DNA from: Planomonospora parontospora
GTDB taxonomy: Bacteria > Actinomycetota > Actinomycetes > Streptosporangiales > Streptosporangiaceae
Direction of reading: 5' to 3'
Assembly: GCA_014647935.1 (NCBI GenBank)
Contig: BMQD01000026.1
Span: forward strand, 1-64,000
DNA: 64,000 nt
Shown here: one piece after another, positions 28,365-37,264 of the stretch
Position numbering within the stretch: position 1 is the stretch's first letter
Layout of the letters: every line of letters begins with the position of its first letter
Program-made: the position numbers and the translations under genes
The notes under the pieces: generated by a model
Database searches by the model: none
Seen by the model: only the letters and a program-made list of their open reading frames with translations
Told to the model about the DNA's origin: nothing

Positions 28365-29684
28365 TCATCCGGTGACGGACGCCACCGGACGCTCGGGGTC
28401 GTCCTCCGGGGTCCCGTCCTCCGGCTCCCCTTCCTCGTGCACGTCCTGCTCCTCTCCGCCGGGCTGCTCCCGGATGGCCGCCACCGGTCCCAGGAGCAGC
28501 GTGAGGCCGCCGAGGGCGATGATCACGCCGGCCAGCACGAGGCCCGGGGTCAGGCCCACGGTCTCGCCGATCACGCCGCCGGCCGCGTAACCGACGGAGA
28601 GCGCGCCGTAGACCGCCGCGAGCGCGGTGCCGCCGACCCTGCCCATCTGGTCGTTGGGGGTGACCCCCTGCACCAGGCTGAGCACGTGGATGTCGAAGAT
28701 CGGGCTGACGAACCCGAGGACCGCCTGGACGACCAGCAGGCCCGCGAAGCCGCCGACCGCACCGGCGGACGGGACCAGGATGTAGCCGGCGCCGAGCACG
28801 ACCGCGACGAGGACGAGCGTCCGGCCGAGGGTGAGGGCCTTGGCGACCTGCTCGGACAGGACCGCCCCGACGATGACGAAGACGGCCATGACGGCCCAGG
28901 CGATGCCGACCTGGCCGGGGCTGAGGCCCAGCACGTTGTAGGCGTACACCAGGATCAGCGCGTCACCGATGGCCGCGCCGAAGTTCACCACGACGTTGGA
29001 GACGAACAGGCTCCGCAGGACCGGCGTGCCGAACAGCGTGCGCATGCCCTCCTTCATGTCGGCCGCCGCGGAGTTCCTGCGCCCCTCCACCCGCTCGCGG
29101 ACCTCGCGGTGCCGGATGAACAGCAGCGCCACCAGTGAGATGAGGAAGGTGAACGCGTCCACCGTGACGGCCCTGGCCGCGCCCAGGACCTGCATGAGCG
29201 CACCGCCCGCGCCCGCGCCGAGGGCCTCGGCGAGGCTCCGGCTGATCTGCAGCTTGGTGTTGCCCTCGACCAGGTTCTCGGTGCCGATGAGCTGCGGCAG
29301 CCAGGACTGGTAGGAGACCTCGAAGAACGTCGTGAGCACGCCGACGACCGCGGCCACGACGTAGAGGTGCGGCAGCGTGACCGCGTCGAGCGCGAACGCC
29401 ACCGGGATGCTCGCGAGCGCCAGGAAGCGCCCGAGGTCCGCGGCGATCATGATCGACCGCCGCGAGACCCGGTCGGCGACCAGTCCGGCCAGTGGGGCCA
29501 GCAGGAAGAAGGGCAGGAACCTCAGGGTCCCCAGCACGCCGACCTCCACCGGACCGCCGCCGAGCGTGACGATCGCGATGGTGGGCAGCGCCAGCAGTGA
29601 GATCTTGTCGCCGAAATTGCTGACCGTCTGTCCGGCCCACAGCCGGTTGAAATCGGCGTGTCGGCCCAATGATGCCTTCGCCAT
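28365..29684 (-). CDS. MFS exporter (DHA3 type)
   Basis: About 439 residues from ATG 29684, with GAGGA upstream; a longer in-frame start at 29747 would overlap the regulator site and is less likely. Twelve hydrophobic segments; the N-terminus FNRLWAGQTVSNFGDKIS and the loop LAGLVADRVSRRSIM are typical of DHA3 drug exporters. The acidic C-terminal tail is in the cytoplasm. Its promoter has the shared site, so it probably exports the cluster product and gives self-resistance. Confidence 0.9.
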   Translation of the reverse strand: MAKASLGRHADFNRLWAGQTVSNFGDKISLLALPTIAIVTLGGGPVEVGVLGTLRFLPFFLLAPLAGLVADRVSRRSIMIAADLGRFLALASIPVAFALDAVTLPHLYVVAAVVGVLTTFFEVSYQSWLPQLIGTENLVEGNTKLQISRSLAEALGAGAGGALMQVLGAARAVTVDAFTFLISLVALLFIRHREVRERVEGRRNSAAADMKEGMRTLFGTPVLRSLFVSNVVVNFGAAIGDALILVYAYNVLGLSPGQVGIAWAVMAVFVIVGAVLSEQVAKALTLGRTLVLVAVVLGAGYILVPSAGAVGGFAGLLVVQAVLGFVSPIFDIHVLSLVQGVTPNDQMGRVGGTALAAVYGALSVGYAAGGVIGETVGLTPGLVLAGVIIALGGLTLLLGPVAAIREQPGGEEQDVHEEGEPEDGTPEDDPERPVASVTG

Positions 29685-29736
29685 GCCATCGTCCTCTTTT
29701 CCGGTCGGGTCGGGAATTCTTTTCTCGGTCCCGGCG

Positions 29737-29768
29737 ACCGTAACCACGACCGGTTATCGACCGGTTAC
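29737..29768 (-). promoter_or_regulatory. putative regulator site plus -10 box for the MFS exporter
   Basis: Minus strand: GTAACC (29768-29763), 5 nt, ATAACC (29757-29752), 9 nt, TACGGT (29742-29737). Half-sites are near perfect. A further GTAACC (29740-29745, plus strand) and a lone ATAACC (29815-29820, plus) lie towards the divergent NRPS gene. Confidence 0.72.
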
Positions 29769-29868
29769 GACGCGGACTTGCAGTCATATTCTCTGTCAGG
29801 AAATCTGCCTGGGCATAACCGGTCCTTCTTATGTTCCCGGCGCCGACGTAATTCGAATGGAGGAATCC

Positions 29869-32553
29869 ATGACCGCTCTGCACCAGGAGCCGGACCGACC
29901 GGCGCTCCTCGCCCCTCCCGACCTCCCGGTCGCGGCGGGCCCGAGCGCCCCCGCCCCGGCCGAACGGCACGAGTACCGGATCTCCCCCCGCCGCTGGCGG
30001 GCGCTGACCGAGGCCGCCCGTGCCCACGGCGCCCGCCCGGAGGCCCTGATCGTGGCCGCGTTCGCCGAGGTGCTGCGGGGGTGGGCCAAGAGCCCGGACT
30101 TCCACCTGGCCTACCGCTCGCCCGAGGGGACCACCGTCCCGGTGGCCGCCCCGCGCACCGGGGACCGGTTCGGGGTCAGGGCCGCCAAGCTCGACCAGGC
30201 GATCGCCCGTGCGCTGGCCGGCACCCCGACCGGTGCCCAGACCGGCACCGCGACCGGCACCGGTGCCGGGGCGGCCGGCCTGCCGGTGGTCGTCGGCACA
30301 CTGGAGGCCGGTCCGCCCGCCCGTCCGCAGGCCGGCCGGGAGTTCGCGCCGGCCACCGCCGGCGAGCCCGGGAGCGTGGAGCGGCCCCTGCTCGACCTGG
30401 GCTTCCGCCAGGAGGACGGCGGGCTGTACCTGCGCTGGGAGGCCGGGGGCGGCGTGTTCCCGCCCGGCCTGTGCGCGTCGATGTCCGGCGCCCTGACGGC
30501 GCTGCTGGAGCGGCTGGCCGACGGCGGGCCCGACTGGACGCGGACCCGCCCCGACGTGCTTCCCGGCGCAGACCGCAGGCTCGTCGACGAGGTGAACTCC
30601 ACCGCCGGGCCCGTGCCCGACGCGCTGCTGCACGAGATCGTCTTCGCCAGGGCCGCCGAGCACCCGGACGCCGAGGCCGTCGTCGACGGCCGCCGCCGGC
30701 TCACCTACGGCGAGCTGTCCTGTTACGCCCGCCGCATCGGCCGCCGCCTGCGGCGCGGCCGGGTCCGGGCCAACGAGCTGGTCGCCGTCGTCATGGAGAA
30801 GGGCTGGGAGCAGTACGCCGCCGTGTACGGCGTGCTCGCCTCCGGCGCCGCCTACCTCCCCGTCGACGCCGCCGCCCCCGCCGAGCGGCTGGCCCGGCTG
30901 ATCGAGCGCGGGCGCGTACGGCACGTGCTCACCCAGTCGCACCTGGCCGAACGGCTGGCCTGGCCCGAGGGCGTGACCGTGCACCGGGTCGACGAGGAGT
31001 TCGAGACCGGGGACGACGGCCCGCTCCCCTCCGTCCAGAGCCCCGGCGACCTGGCCTACGTCATCTTCACCTCCGGGTCGACGGGCGAGCCCAAGGGCGT
31101 GATGGTGGACCACCGCGGGGTGGCGAACCTCGTCGCCGACGTCAACGCCCGGTTCGGCGTCGGCCCGGACGACCGCCTGTTCGGCATCTCGGGGCTGCAC
31201 TTCGACGCGTCGGTCTACGACGTGTTCGGCGTGCCCGCCGCCGGCGGCACCGTCGTGCTGCCGGACCCCTTCGAGCGCGCCCAGCCCGACCGGTGGACCG
31301 ACCGGGTGAAGGAGGAGCGCGTCACGCTCTGGAACTCCGTACCGGCGATCATGGAGATGCTCGTCGGCCAGGCCGAGATCCGCGACGACCGTCCCCTGTC
31401 CACCCTGCGGCTGGCCGTGCTGTCCGGCGACTGGATCCCGCTCACCCTCCCCGGCCGCCTGCGCGCCCAGGCCGGGGACCTGCTGTTCGTCGGTTCCGGC
31501 GGGCCGACGGAGACGATCTGCTGGTCGGTGTTCTCGCCCGTCGGCGAGGTGGACCCGGCCTGGACGAGCATCCCGTACGGCAAGCCGATCACCAACCAGC
31601 GCTACCTCGTCGTGGACGACGAGCTGCGGCGCCGCCCGGTGTGGGCCGTCGGGCAGATGGCGGTGGTGAGCGACGTCGGACTGGCGCACGGGTACTTCGA
31701 CGACCCGGAGCGGACCGCGGCCCAGTTCACGGCGCTCCCGGAGAGCGGGGAGCGCGCCTACCTGACCGGGGACGTCGGGCGCCACCTGCCCGACGGCAAC
31801 ATCGAGATCCTGGGCCGCGAGGACCACCAGGTGAAGATCCAGGGCTACCGGATCGAGCTCGGCGAGATCGAGGCGGTCCTGCGGGACCAGCCCTCGGTCG
31901 AGGCCGCGGTCGTCGTGGCCCCGCGCAGCGGATGGGGGGTGCGCCGCCTGCACGCCTTCGTCACCGGGAGCCAGGAGGCCGGCCCGGACCGGCCCGACCC
32001 GCGCGCGCTGCGCGCCCGGCTCCGGGAACTGCTGCCCTCGTACATGGTGCCGGCCAAGGTCGAGGTCGTCGACGCGCTGCCGCTGACCCGCAACGGCAAG
32101 ACCGACCGGCTGGCCCTCACCGAGCGGGCCGGCGGCGCGACCGGCGCCCAGGCCCCCGGACACCCCGCCCAGGCCGCCGGGCACCCCCCGCTGGCCGGGC
32201 GGGAGGACCCGGCGGCGCAGGCCGGGCCGCCGGCGGGCCCGGACGGGCCCGGCAGCGCGCTGGAGCTCGTCATCGGCGCGCTGATGGGCGACGTGCTGGG
32301 TTCCGAGCCGGTCGAGCGCACCGGCAACTTCCTGCGGCTCGGCGGCGACTCGCTCAGCGGCACCCGCCTGGCGTACGCGCTGCGGGAGCTGCTCGGCGTC
32401 GAGGTGCCGCTCCGCCAGGTGTTCGACAACCCCGTCCCCGCCGACCTCGCCGCCGCCATCGCCGCCGTCCCGGTGCACGGGGCCGCGGCGGTGGCGGCGG
32501 CCGAGCTCATCGCGGAGCTGAGCGAGCGGGAGGAGGAGCCGGCCCTGCCCTAG
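29869..32553 (+). CDS. NRPS protein, half C domain-A-PCP
   Basis: 894 residues; ATG 29869 follows GGAGGA. Residues ~35-220 look like only the C-terminal lobe of a condensation/cyclisation domain (ALTEAARAHGARPEALIVAAFAEVL..., later LYLRWEAGGGVFPPGL); the N-terminal lobe with HHxxxDG or DxxxxD is absent. The A domain is complete: A3 FTSGSTGEPKG near 400, A4 FDASVYD, WNSVP, A5 GGPTET near 544, A7 YLTGD near 630, A10 NGKTDR near 741. The hand-read pocket D-A-Y-N-V-S-S-C-W-K resembles the cysteine code (D-L-Y-N-x-S-L-I-W-K). PCP: GGDSLSG near 824. It can load an amino acid but not condense by itself, so it must work with a C domain in trans. Confidence 0.92.
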   Translation: MTALHQEPDRPALLAPPDLPVAAGPSAPAPAERHEYRISPRRWRALTEAARAHGARPEALIVAAFAEVLRGWAKSPDFHLAYRSPEGTTVPVAAPRTGDRFGVRAAKLDQAIARALAGTPTGAQTGTATGTGAGAAGLPVVVGTLEAGPPARPQAGREFAPATAGEPGSVERPLLDLGFRQEDGGLYLRWEAGGGVFPPGLCASMSGALTALLERLADGGPDWTRTRPDVLPGADRRLVDEVNSTAGPVPDALLHEIVFARAAEHPDAEAVVDGRRRLTYGELSCYARRIGRRLRRGRVRANELVAVVMEKGWEQYAAVYGVLASGAAYLPVDAAAPAERLARLIERGRVRHVLTQSHLAERLAWPEGVTVHRVDEEFETGDDGPLPSVQSPGDLAYVIFTSGSTGEPKGVMVDHRGVANLVADVNARFGVGPDDRLFGISGLHFDASVYDVFGVPAAGGTVVLPDPFERAQPDRWTDRVKEERVTLWNSVPAIMEMLVGQAEIRDDRPLSTLRLAVLSGDWIPLTLPGRLRAQAGDLLFVGSGGPTETICWSVFSPVGEVDPAWTSIPYGKPITNQRYLVVDDELRRRPVWAVGQMAVVSDVGLAHGYFDDPERTAAQFTALPESGERAYLTGDVGRHLPDGNIEILGREDHQVKIQGYRIELGEIEAVLRDQPSVEAAVVVAPRSGWGVRRLHAFVTGSQEAGPDRPDPRALRARLRELLPSYMVPAKVEVVDALPLTRNGKTDRLALTERAGGATGAQAPGHPAQAAGHPPLAGREDPAAQAGPPAGPDGPGSALELVIGALMGDVLGSEPVERTGNFLRLGGDSLSGTRLAYALRELLGVEVPLRQVFDNPVPADLAAAIAAVPVHGAAAVAAAELIAELSEREEEPALP

Positions 32554-32560
32554 CGGATCC

Positions 32561-32600
32561 CGCGAGCGCCCGGAGACCCTGGGGTCTCCGGGCGCTCGCG
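32561..32600. terminator. 19-bp hairpin after the NRPS gene
   Basis: Perfect arms 32561-32579 and 32582-32600 with a 2-nt gap, starting 8 bases after the NRPS stop. Strong intrinsic-type hairpin without T-tract. Confidence 0.8.
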
Positions 32601-32656
32601 CGAGCGGGGGACGACGGGACCGGAGCCGGAGCCGGGGAAACGCTCGGGGCGGGGAA

Positions 32657-32700
32657 ACGATCGAGGCGGGTCCGGAACCATCCGGACCCGCCTCGATCGT
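32657..32700. terminator. 20-bp hairpin between convergent NRPS and UbiA genes
   Basis: Perfect arms 32657-32676 and 32681-32700 around a 4-nt loop ACCA. Together with the preceding hairpin it separates two convergent genes, probably acting in both directions. Confidence 0.8.
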
Positions 32701-32716
32701 TCGGCGCCGACTCCGG

Positions 32717-33640
32717 TCAGCGGATCACGACCTCCGCCAGGACGGTCAGGTGCGCCGAGTACTGGGTCAGCATGAAGAGCCGGTACGGCCGGCGCTGGGC
32801 CCTGCGGTCCCCGGTGCTCCACCGGCCGAGCGAGACGGCGGCCAGGGCGGCGCTGCCGGCGAGGACCAGCGCGGCGGCGGGCACCAGGCCCGGCGCGACG
32901 GCCAGGGCCGCGGCGAGGAAGGAGCCGCCCACCGCCACGGCCGCGGCCGCGATGGCGAGCTTGGCCCGGCGCTCGCCCCACAGCAGCGGCAGGGTGTGGC
33001 GCCCCGCGGCCCGGTCCCCGGCGACGTCGGACAGGTCCTTGGCGAGCCCCCCGATGCCCATCCAGGCCGACATCGCCACCGCGAACACCAGCACGGTGCC
33101 GGTGACGGGGACGCCCGCCGCGCTGATGCCCGCCAGGTAGGTGACCAGGCCCGCGCCCACCACGGCGACCTGCACCCCGGCGACGGTGTTCTTCAGCGGG
33201 GCCGGGCCGGTCGAGTAGGCCCAGCTGAGCACCAGGAGCAGGAGCGCGAGGAGGAAGAACCGCTCCGACAGCGCCGCGGCCAGCGACAGGCCGAGGGCGC
33301 CGAGCAGGAGGGCCAGCCGCCCTCCGGTGAGCGCGGACAGGTCGCCGCGGGCGATCGGCCGGGTGGAGCCGTTCGACTGGTCCTCGACGACGTCGGCCGC
33401 GCCGTTGAGCAGGTACGCGGACCAGGTCAGCAGGAGCCAAGCCGCCGCTCCCGCCGCCATCACCCCCCAGGAGACGTCCGCCGGCGTCCCGGCTCCGATG
33501 AGCGCGCCGGCGAACAGCCGGAGCTGGAAGATCACCTGGACTGCGGGCCGCGCCTCGGTCCAGGACAGCCGCACCGCCCGGCCGCTGATTACGGCCGCCG
33601 GCCGGACCGCTGTTTCGATCTTGTACACGGGATGCGTCAT
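32717..33640 (-). CDS. UbiA-family prenyltransferase
   Basis: 307 residues, multi-pass. Both Asp-rich motifs that bind prenyl diphosphate/Mg are present: NGAADVVED with following RPIARG (near 80-98) and KDLSDVAGDRAAGRHTLP (near 200). UbiA enzymes attach prenyl chains to aromatic acceptors in the membrane, in quinone or natural-product pathways. No isoprenoid synthesis gene is nearby. It is divergent from the SARP regulator. Whether it prenylates the NRPS product (for instance an indole) or acts elsewhere is unknown; no shared regulator site is seen before it. Confidence 0.9.
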   Translation of the reverse strand: MTHPVYKIETAVRPAAVISGRAVRLSWTEARPAVQVIFQLRLFAGALIGAGTPADVSWGVMAAGAAAWLLLTWSAYLLNGAADVVEDQSNGSTRPIARGDLSALTGGRLALLLGALGLSLAAALSERFFLLALLLLVLSWAYSTGPAPLKNTVAGVQVAVVGAGLVTYLAGISAAGVPVTGTVLVFAVAMSAWMGIGGLAKDLSDVAGDRAAGRHTLPLLWGERRAKLAIAAAAVAVGGSFLAAALAVAPGLVPAAALVLAGSAALAAVSLGRWSTGDRRAQRRPYRLFMLTQYSAHLTVLAEVVIR

Positions 33641-33726
33641 CGCGCTGCCTTCTGGCTAGGGGGGTGCGACGCACTCATCGTTCACGGGTGGTCGCCCGCC
33701 GTACATAGCGCGAGGTGTGCACCCCC

Positions 33727-33744
33727 CTACGACTAAAGTCGTAG
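33727..33744. promoter_or_regulatory. perfect 18-bp palindrome in the UbiA-SARP divergent region
   Basis: CTACGACT-AA-AGTCGTAG, flanked by C- and T/C-runs. GACTxxAGTC-like palindromes are common targets of NarL-type response regulators in actinomycetes, so the response regulator at 24874 is a candidate. A factorless terminator is less likely given its place ahead of two divergent genes. Confidence 0.6.
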
Positions 33745-33856
33745 TCCCCCTTGCACCTTGTGGGCAGCGCCCTTGAACAGGGCCTCCGCGGTTCCATAGC
33801 GTTCCGGTCAGACCCGATGACCGGGTTCGGAGCGCCGCACCGGCCCTCCGGGTCCT

Positions 33857-34669
33857 ATGGAAAGGGCGGCCCCCATGCTCACGGATTCCACGCCGGCGGT
33901 GACGGTCCACTGCCTGGGCAACTTCCGTCTGGAGATCAACGGACTGCCGGTGGCCCACTGGCGTGCGGGCAAGGCCCGGGCGCTCTTCCAGTACCTCCTG
34001 GTCAACCGCGGCCGGCTGGTCCACCGGGACAGGCTCCACGAGGTGCTCTGGCCCGACAGCGACGACCGGAGCTCCAGCTCCCTGAAGGTGGCGGTCCACG
34101 CCGTCCGCCGCGTGCTGGGGGCCCACGAGGGGGACGACGGGTTCCGGCTGGTCCACCAGGACCACGGATACATGCTGCAGGCGCAGAGCGCGTGGGTGGA
34201 CCTGGAGGAGTTCGAGCGGGCCTTCCAGCGGGGCCGCGACCTCTGGGCCGCCAAGGAGCACCAGCGGGCGCTGGAGTGCTTCCAGACCGCCGCCGACCTC
34301 TACACCGGCGACTTCCTGACCGGCGAGGCCAGCGACTGGATCAACGAGCAGCGGCAGTGGGCGCAGGGCGTCGCACTGCGCGCGCTGGCGGTGCTGCGCG
34401 CCGACTCCCTGGAGCGGGAGGACTGGCCGGCCGCCATGCACTGGTGCCGCCGGATCATCTCCCTCGACCCCTACCACGAGGACACCTACCAGACGCTGAT
34501 GATGATGCACGGCGAGCTGGGCGAGCTGGGCCGGGTCAGGGACTGGTACGAGCTGTGCCGCCGCCGGCTCCGCAACGACCTCGACACCGAGCCCACCGAG
34601 CGCACCGAGCGGATCCTCGCCTCGCTGACCCGCCGCGGGAGCCGGCCGCTCGCGCCCGCGCTGGCCTGA
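33857..34669 (+). CDS. SARP-type transcriptional activator
   Basis: 270 residues. N-terminal OmpR-like winged helix (CLGNFRLEINGLPVAHWRAGKARALFQYLL ... VHRDRLHEVLWPD), then a bacterial transcriptional activation domain (WVDLEEFERAF, ALECFQTAADLYTGDFLTG, LDPYHEDTYQTLM). SARPs activate antibiotic clusters by binding repeats near the -35 region. The ATG at 33875 (after GAAAGG) is an alternative start. It stands between the NRPS and hydrazine parts and could control either. Confidence 0.92.
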   Translation: MERAAPMLTDSTPAVTVHCLGNFRLEINGLPVAHWRAGKARALFQYLLVNRGRLVHRDRLHEVLWPDSDDRSSSSLKVAVHAVRRVLGAHEGDDGFRLVHQDHGYMLQAQSAWVDLEEFERAFQRGRDLWAAKEHQRALECFQTAADLYTGDFLTGEASDWINEQRQWAQGVALRALAVLRADSLEREDWPAAMHWCRRIISLDPYHEDTYQTLMMMHGELGELGRVRDWYELCRRRLRNDLDTEPTERTERILASLTRRGSRPLAPALA

Positions 34670-34822
34670 CCCCGCCCTTCCACCCCTTTTTCAGGAACCC
34701 TCCCACCGCGCTTCCCGAGCCCTTTTCACCCCTCTCAGTCAAGTCCCTGTAAAACTCGAAAGCCCGTGGGGAGAACCGGCGCGGCCCATGCGCCCGGCCT
34801 CCCCCAGAAACGGATCCACGGT

Positions 34823-35401
34823 ATGCCCGTCGAAATTCATCCGGCCGACGCCGGGCGCTGGGACGACCTCCGCGCCGTCCTGTGCCCCACCGAGAACAGG
34901 CAGACCTGCTGGTGTCTGGCCTGGCGTCTGACCACGGCCGAGTACAACCGGAGGACCGCCGACGAACGCGGGGAGGTCATGCGCGCCCTGGTCGACGCCG
35001 ATCCTCCGCCCGGCCTCCTGGCCTACGTGGACGGAGAGGTCGCGGGCTGGTGCAACGTGGGTCCCCGCGCGGACATGGACCGGCTGACCGGCTCGCGCAC
35101 CATCCCCGCGGTCGACGACGTCCCGGTGTGGTCGGTGGTGTGCTTCGTCGTGCGGGCCTCCCACCGCCGCCGCGGCGTCGCCGAGGCCCTGCTGCTGGGC
35201 GCCGTGGAGCACGCCCGCGGGTACGGCGCGCCGGCCATCGAGGGCTACCCCGTCGATCCCGAGGGCGGACGCGTCAACCCCTCCCTCGCCTACGTGGGGA
35301 CGATGGGCATGTTCGAGCGGGCCGGGTTCCGCCGGCTGCTCAAGACCGAGGCCAAGAGCGACCGCCGGCACCGCTGGGTCGTCCGCCTCGACCTCTCCTG
35401 A
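34823..35401 (+). CDS. GNAT-family N-acyltransferase
   Basis: 192 residues from ATG 34823. The acetyl-CoA-binding part is seen in VVCFVVRASHRRRGVAEALLLGAVEHA (RxxGxA) and the end in FERAGFRRL. It would acylate an amine with acetyl- or another acyl-CoA. In triacsin biosynthesis a GNAT acylates hydrazinoacetate, so a role in the hydrazine pathway is conceivable, but no shared promoter links it. The Cys-rich TCWCLAW near the N-terminus is a feature of a subgroup of unknown substrate. Confidence 0.85.
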   Translation: MPVEIHPADAGRWDDLRAVLCPTENRQTCWCLAWRLTTAEYNRRTADERGEVMRALVDADPPPGLLAYVDGEVAGWCNVGPRADMDRLTGSRTIPAVDDVPVWSVVCFVVRASHRRRGVAEALLLGAVEHARGYGAPAIEGYPVDPEGGRVNPSLAYVGTMGMFERAGFRRLLKTEAKSDRRHRWVVRLDLS

Positions 35402-35426
35402 CCGCTCCCCGCTCCTCCCGGCTCGC

Positions 35427-35460
35427 CGGCGGGCCGGCCGCACCCCCGGCCGGCCCGCCG
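35427..35460. terminator. 14-bp GC hairpin after the GNAT gene
   Basis: Perfect arms 35427-35440 and 35447-35460 around a C-rich 6-nt loop; 26 bases after the GNAT stop. Confidence 0.65.
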
Positions 35461-35570
35461 TACCCCCGCTCGGTCCACCCCGCCCGCCGTACCCGGTCGC
35501 GTCCGGTCACGTGCGGCGGCCGCGTCCGGTCACGATCCATGATGTCCCGTCACGAAAGGCAGGGACCGCC

Positions 35571-36482
35571 ATGAGTCCCACCGTCAGCAGCGTCCTGCTC
35601 CCCGCCGCCCTCGCCGTGATCATGTTCGGTCTCGGCCTGAGCCTGACCGCGGACGACTTCCGCCGCGTCGCGGTCCACCCCCGGGCCGTCCTCGTCGCGC
35701 TCGTCTGCCAGGCCCTCCTGCTGCCCGCAGTCTGCTTCGGGCTCGTCCTGGCCTTCGGCCTGCCGCCCTCCCTCGCGGTCGGCATGATGCTGCTGGCCGC
35801 CTCGCCCGGGGGCCCGACCGCCAACCTCTACAGCCACCTGTTCGGCGGGGACGTGGCGCTCAACGTCACGCTGACCGCGATCAACTCCCTGACCGCCGTC
35901 TTCACCCTCCCCCTCGTCGCCAACCTCTCCCTGGCGTACTTCTACGCCGACGCGGGCACGCTGGGCCTGCAGTTCGACAAGACCGTCCAGGTCTTCGCCG
36001 TCGTCCTGGTCCCCGCCGCCCTCGGCATGCTGATCCGGGCCGCGAGGACCGCGTTCGCCGACCGGATGGCCCGCCCGGTCAAGGTGCTCTCGGTCGTCAC
36101 GCTGGCGGCGGTGATCGCGGTCGCGGTCGTCTCCGCCGCGGACGGGCTCGCCGCCGACATCCGGGCCGTCGGCCTGGTCTGCCTGCTGTTCAGCGTCGTG
36201 AGCCTGACCGCCGGCTACTGGCTGCCGCGCCTGGCGGGGGTGGCCCCCCGGCAGGCCGTCGCCTCGTGCATGGAGATCGGCATCCACAACAGCACCCTGG
36301 CCATCGCCGTCGCCGTGAGCCCCGCCCTGCTGGGCGACCCCCGGATGGCGATCCCCGCCGTGGTGTACGGCGTGCTGGTGTTCCTGGTCGCGGCCGTCGC
36401 CGGGTTCGCCGTACGGCGCGGCACCCGGCCCGCGCTCGCCCTCGTCCCCGCGTCCGGCGCCGCCGGCCGCGTGCCGCTGTGA
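35571..36482 (+). CDS. bile acid:sodium symporter (BASS) family transporter
   Basis: 303 residues, nine to ten hydrophobic helices. MFGLGLSLTADDFRRV and LLAASPGGPTANLYSHLFGGD are typical of BASS/ArsB-like carriers, and EIGIHNSTLAIAVA is the conserved crossover helix. These carry organic acids with sodium. The gene overlaps the next by four bases (GTGA). The substrate is unknown. Confidence 0.9.
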   Translation: MSPTVSSVLLPAALAVIMFGLGLSLTADDFRRVAVHPRAVLVALVCQALLLPAVCFGLVLAFGLPPSLAVGMMLLAASPGGPTANLYSHLFGGDVALNVTLTAINSLTAVFTLPLVANLSLAYFYADAGTLGLQFDKTVQVFAVVLVPAALGMLIRAARTAFADRMARPVKVLSVVTLAAVIAVAVVSAADGLAADIRAVGLVCLLFSVVSLTAGYWLPRLAGVAPRQAVASCMEIGIHNSTLAIAVAVSPALLGDPRMAIPAVVYGVLVFLVAAVAGFAVRRGTRPALALVPASGAAGRVPL

Positions 36483-37123
36483 ACGCGCCGGGCCCGGACC
36501 TGGCGGCCCTGCGCGAGGCGGTCACGGAGTTCGCCCGCTTCGCCGGCCCCGAACGGTCCTGGCAGCGCCTGCTCCGGGAGACCGCTCCGGCGCTCGACCT
36601 CTCGGTCCCCGGCCACCCGCGCGCGCTGCTGGCCTGGCTGAACTCCTGGGGCTGCCGGCTGCGCAACCCGCGCCCCGGCGAGCCGGACGTCTTCGGCGAG
36701 TCGGTGGCCGCCTGGTGGTCGCGCTGGGCCGCCCACCTGCCCGGACCGGACGACTCGCTGACCCGGCTCACGGACGCCGGGATCGACCGGCTCGGCCTGT
36801 GCTACGCCGACCTCGCCGCGGCTCCCGCCACCGCGGGGGCCCGCCCCCGCTCGCTCGGCTCCACCGCCGCCTCCAAGGCCCTGCACGCCCTGCGGCCCAG
36901 GGCCGTGATGCCCTGGGACGCGGCGATCGCCGAGCGCCTGCACGGCGCCCGCACCCCGGCGGCCTACGCCGCCCACCTGCGGCTGGGCCGGGAGTGGGCA
37001 CTGGGCGTGCTGGCGGAGTCGGGACTCGGCGAGGAGGCCCTGGCCGCGGAGCTCGGCCGGCCCGGCCGACCGCTGACGAAGATGCTCGACGACTACTGCT
37101 ACCTGACTTTCAGCGTGTTGTGA
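36479..37123 (+). CDS. conserved protein of unknown function
   Basis: About 214 residues from a GTG that overlaps the BASS stop (GTGA). It is soluble and Trp-rich. The segment STAASKALHALRPRAVMPWDAAIAERL resembles the K-x-LhxLrPxxxPxWD element of helix-hairpin-helix-like proteins of unknown role. No enzyme motif recognised. Coupling to the BASS transporter suggests co-regulation. Confidence 0.7.
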   Translation: MNAPGPDLAALREAVTEFARFAGPERSWQRLLRETAPALDLSVPGHPRALLAWLNSWGCRLRNPRPGEPDVFGESVAAWWSRWAAHLPGPDDSLTRLTDAGIDRLGLCYADLAAAPATAGARPRSLGSTAASKALHALRPRAVMPWDAAIAERLHGARTPAAYAAHLRLGREWALGVLAESGLGEEALAAELGRPGRPLTKMLDDYCYLTFSVL

Positions 37124-37264
37124 CGCGCCGACGCCCGCCGATGCGCAATGCTTCAGCAAAGAATCGGCCCGCGGCGACCCCCGGTGCGGATGGGACGGGT
37201 GTTCCCGGGTAAGGGACCCGTCCCGGCCGATGCATCACGGAGCGCACCACGGAAGAGGGTCACG

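Noticed and set aside
29815-29820. Lone ATAACC before the half-C NRPS gene as a ninth regulon site
   Set aside because: No second half-site 11 bp on and no -10 box at the shared distance; kept only as a half-site.
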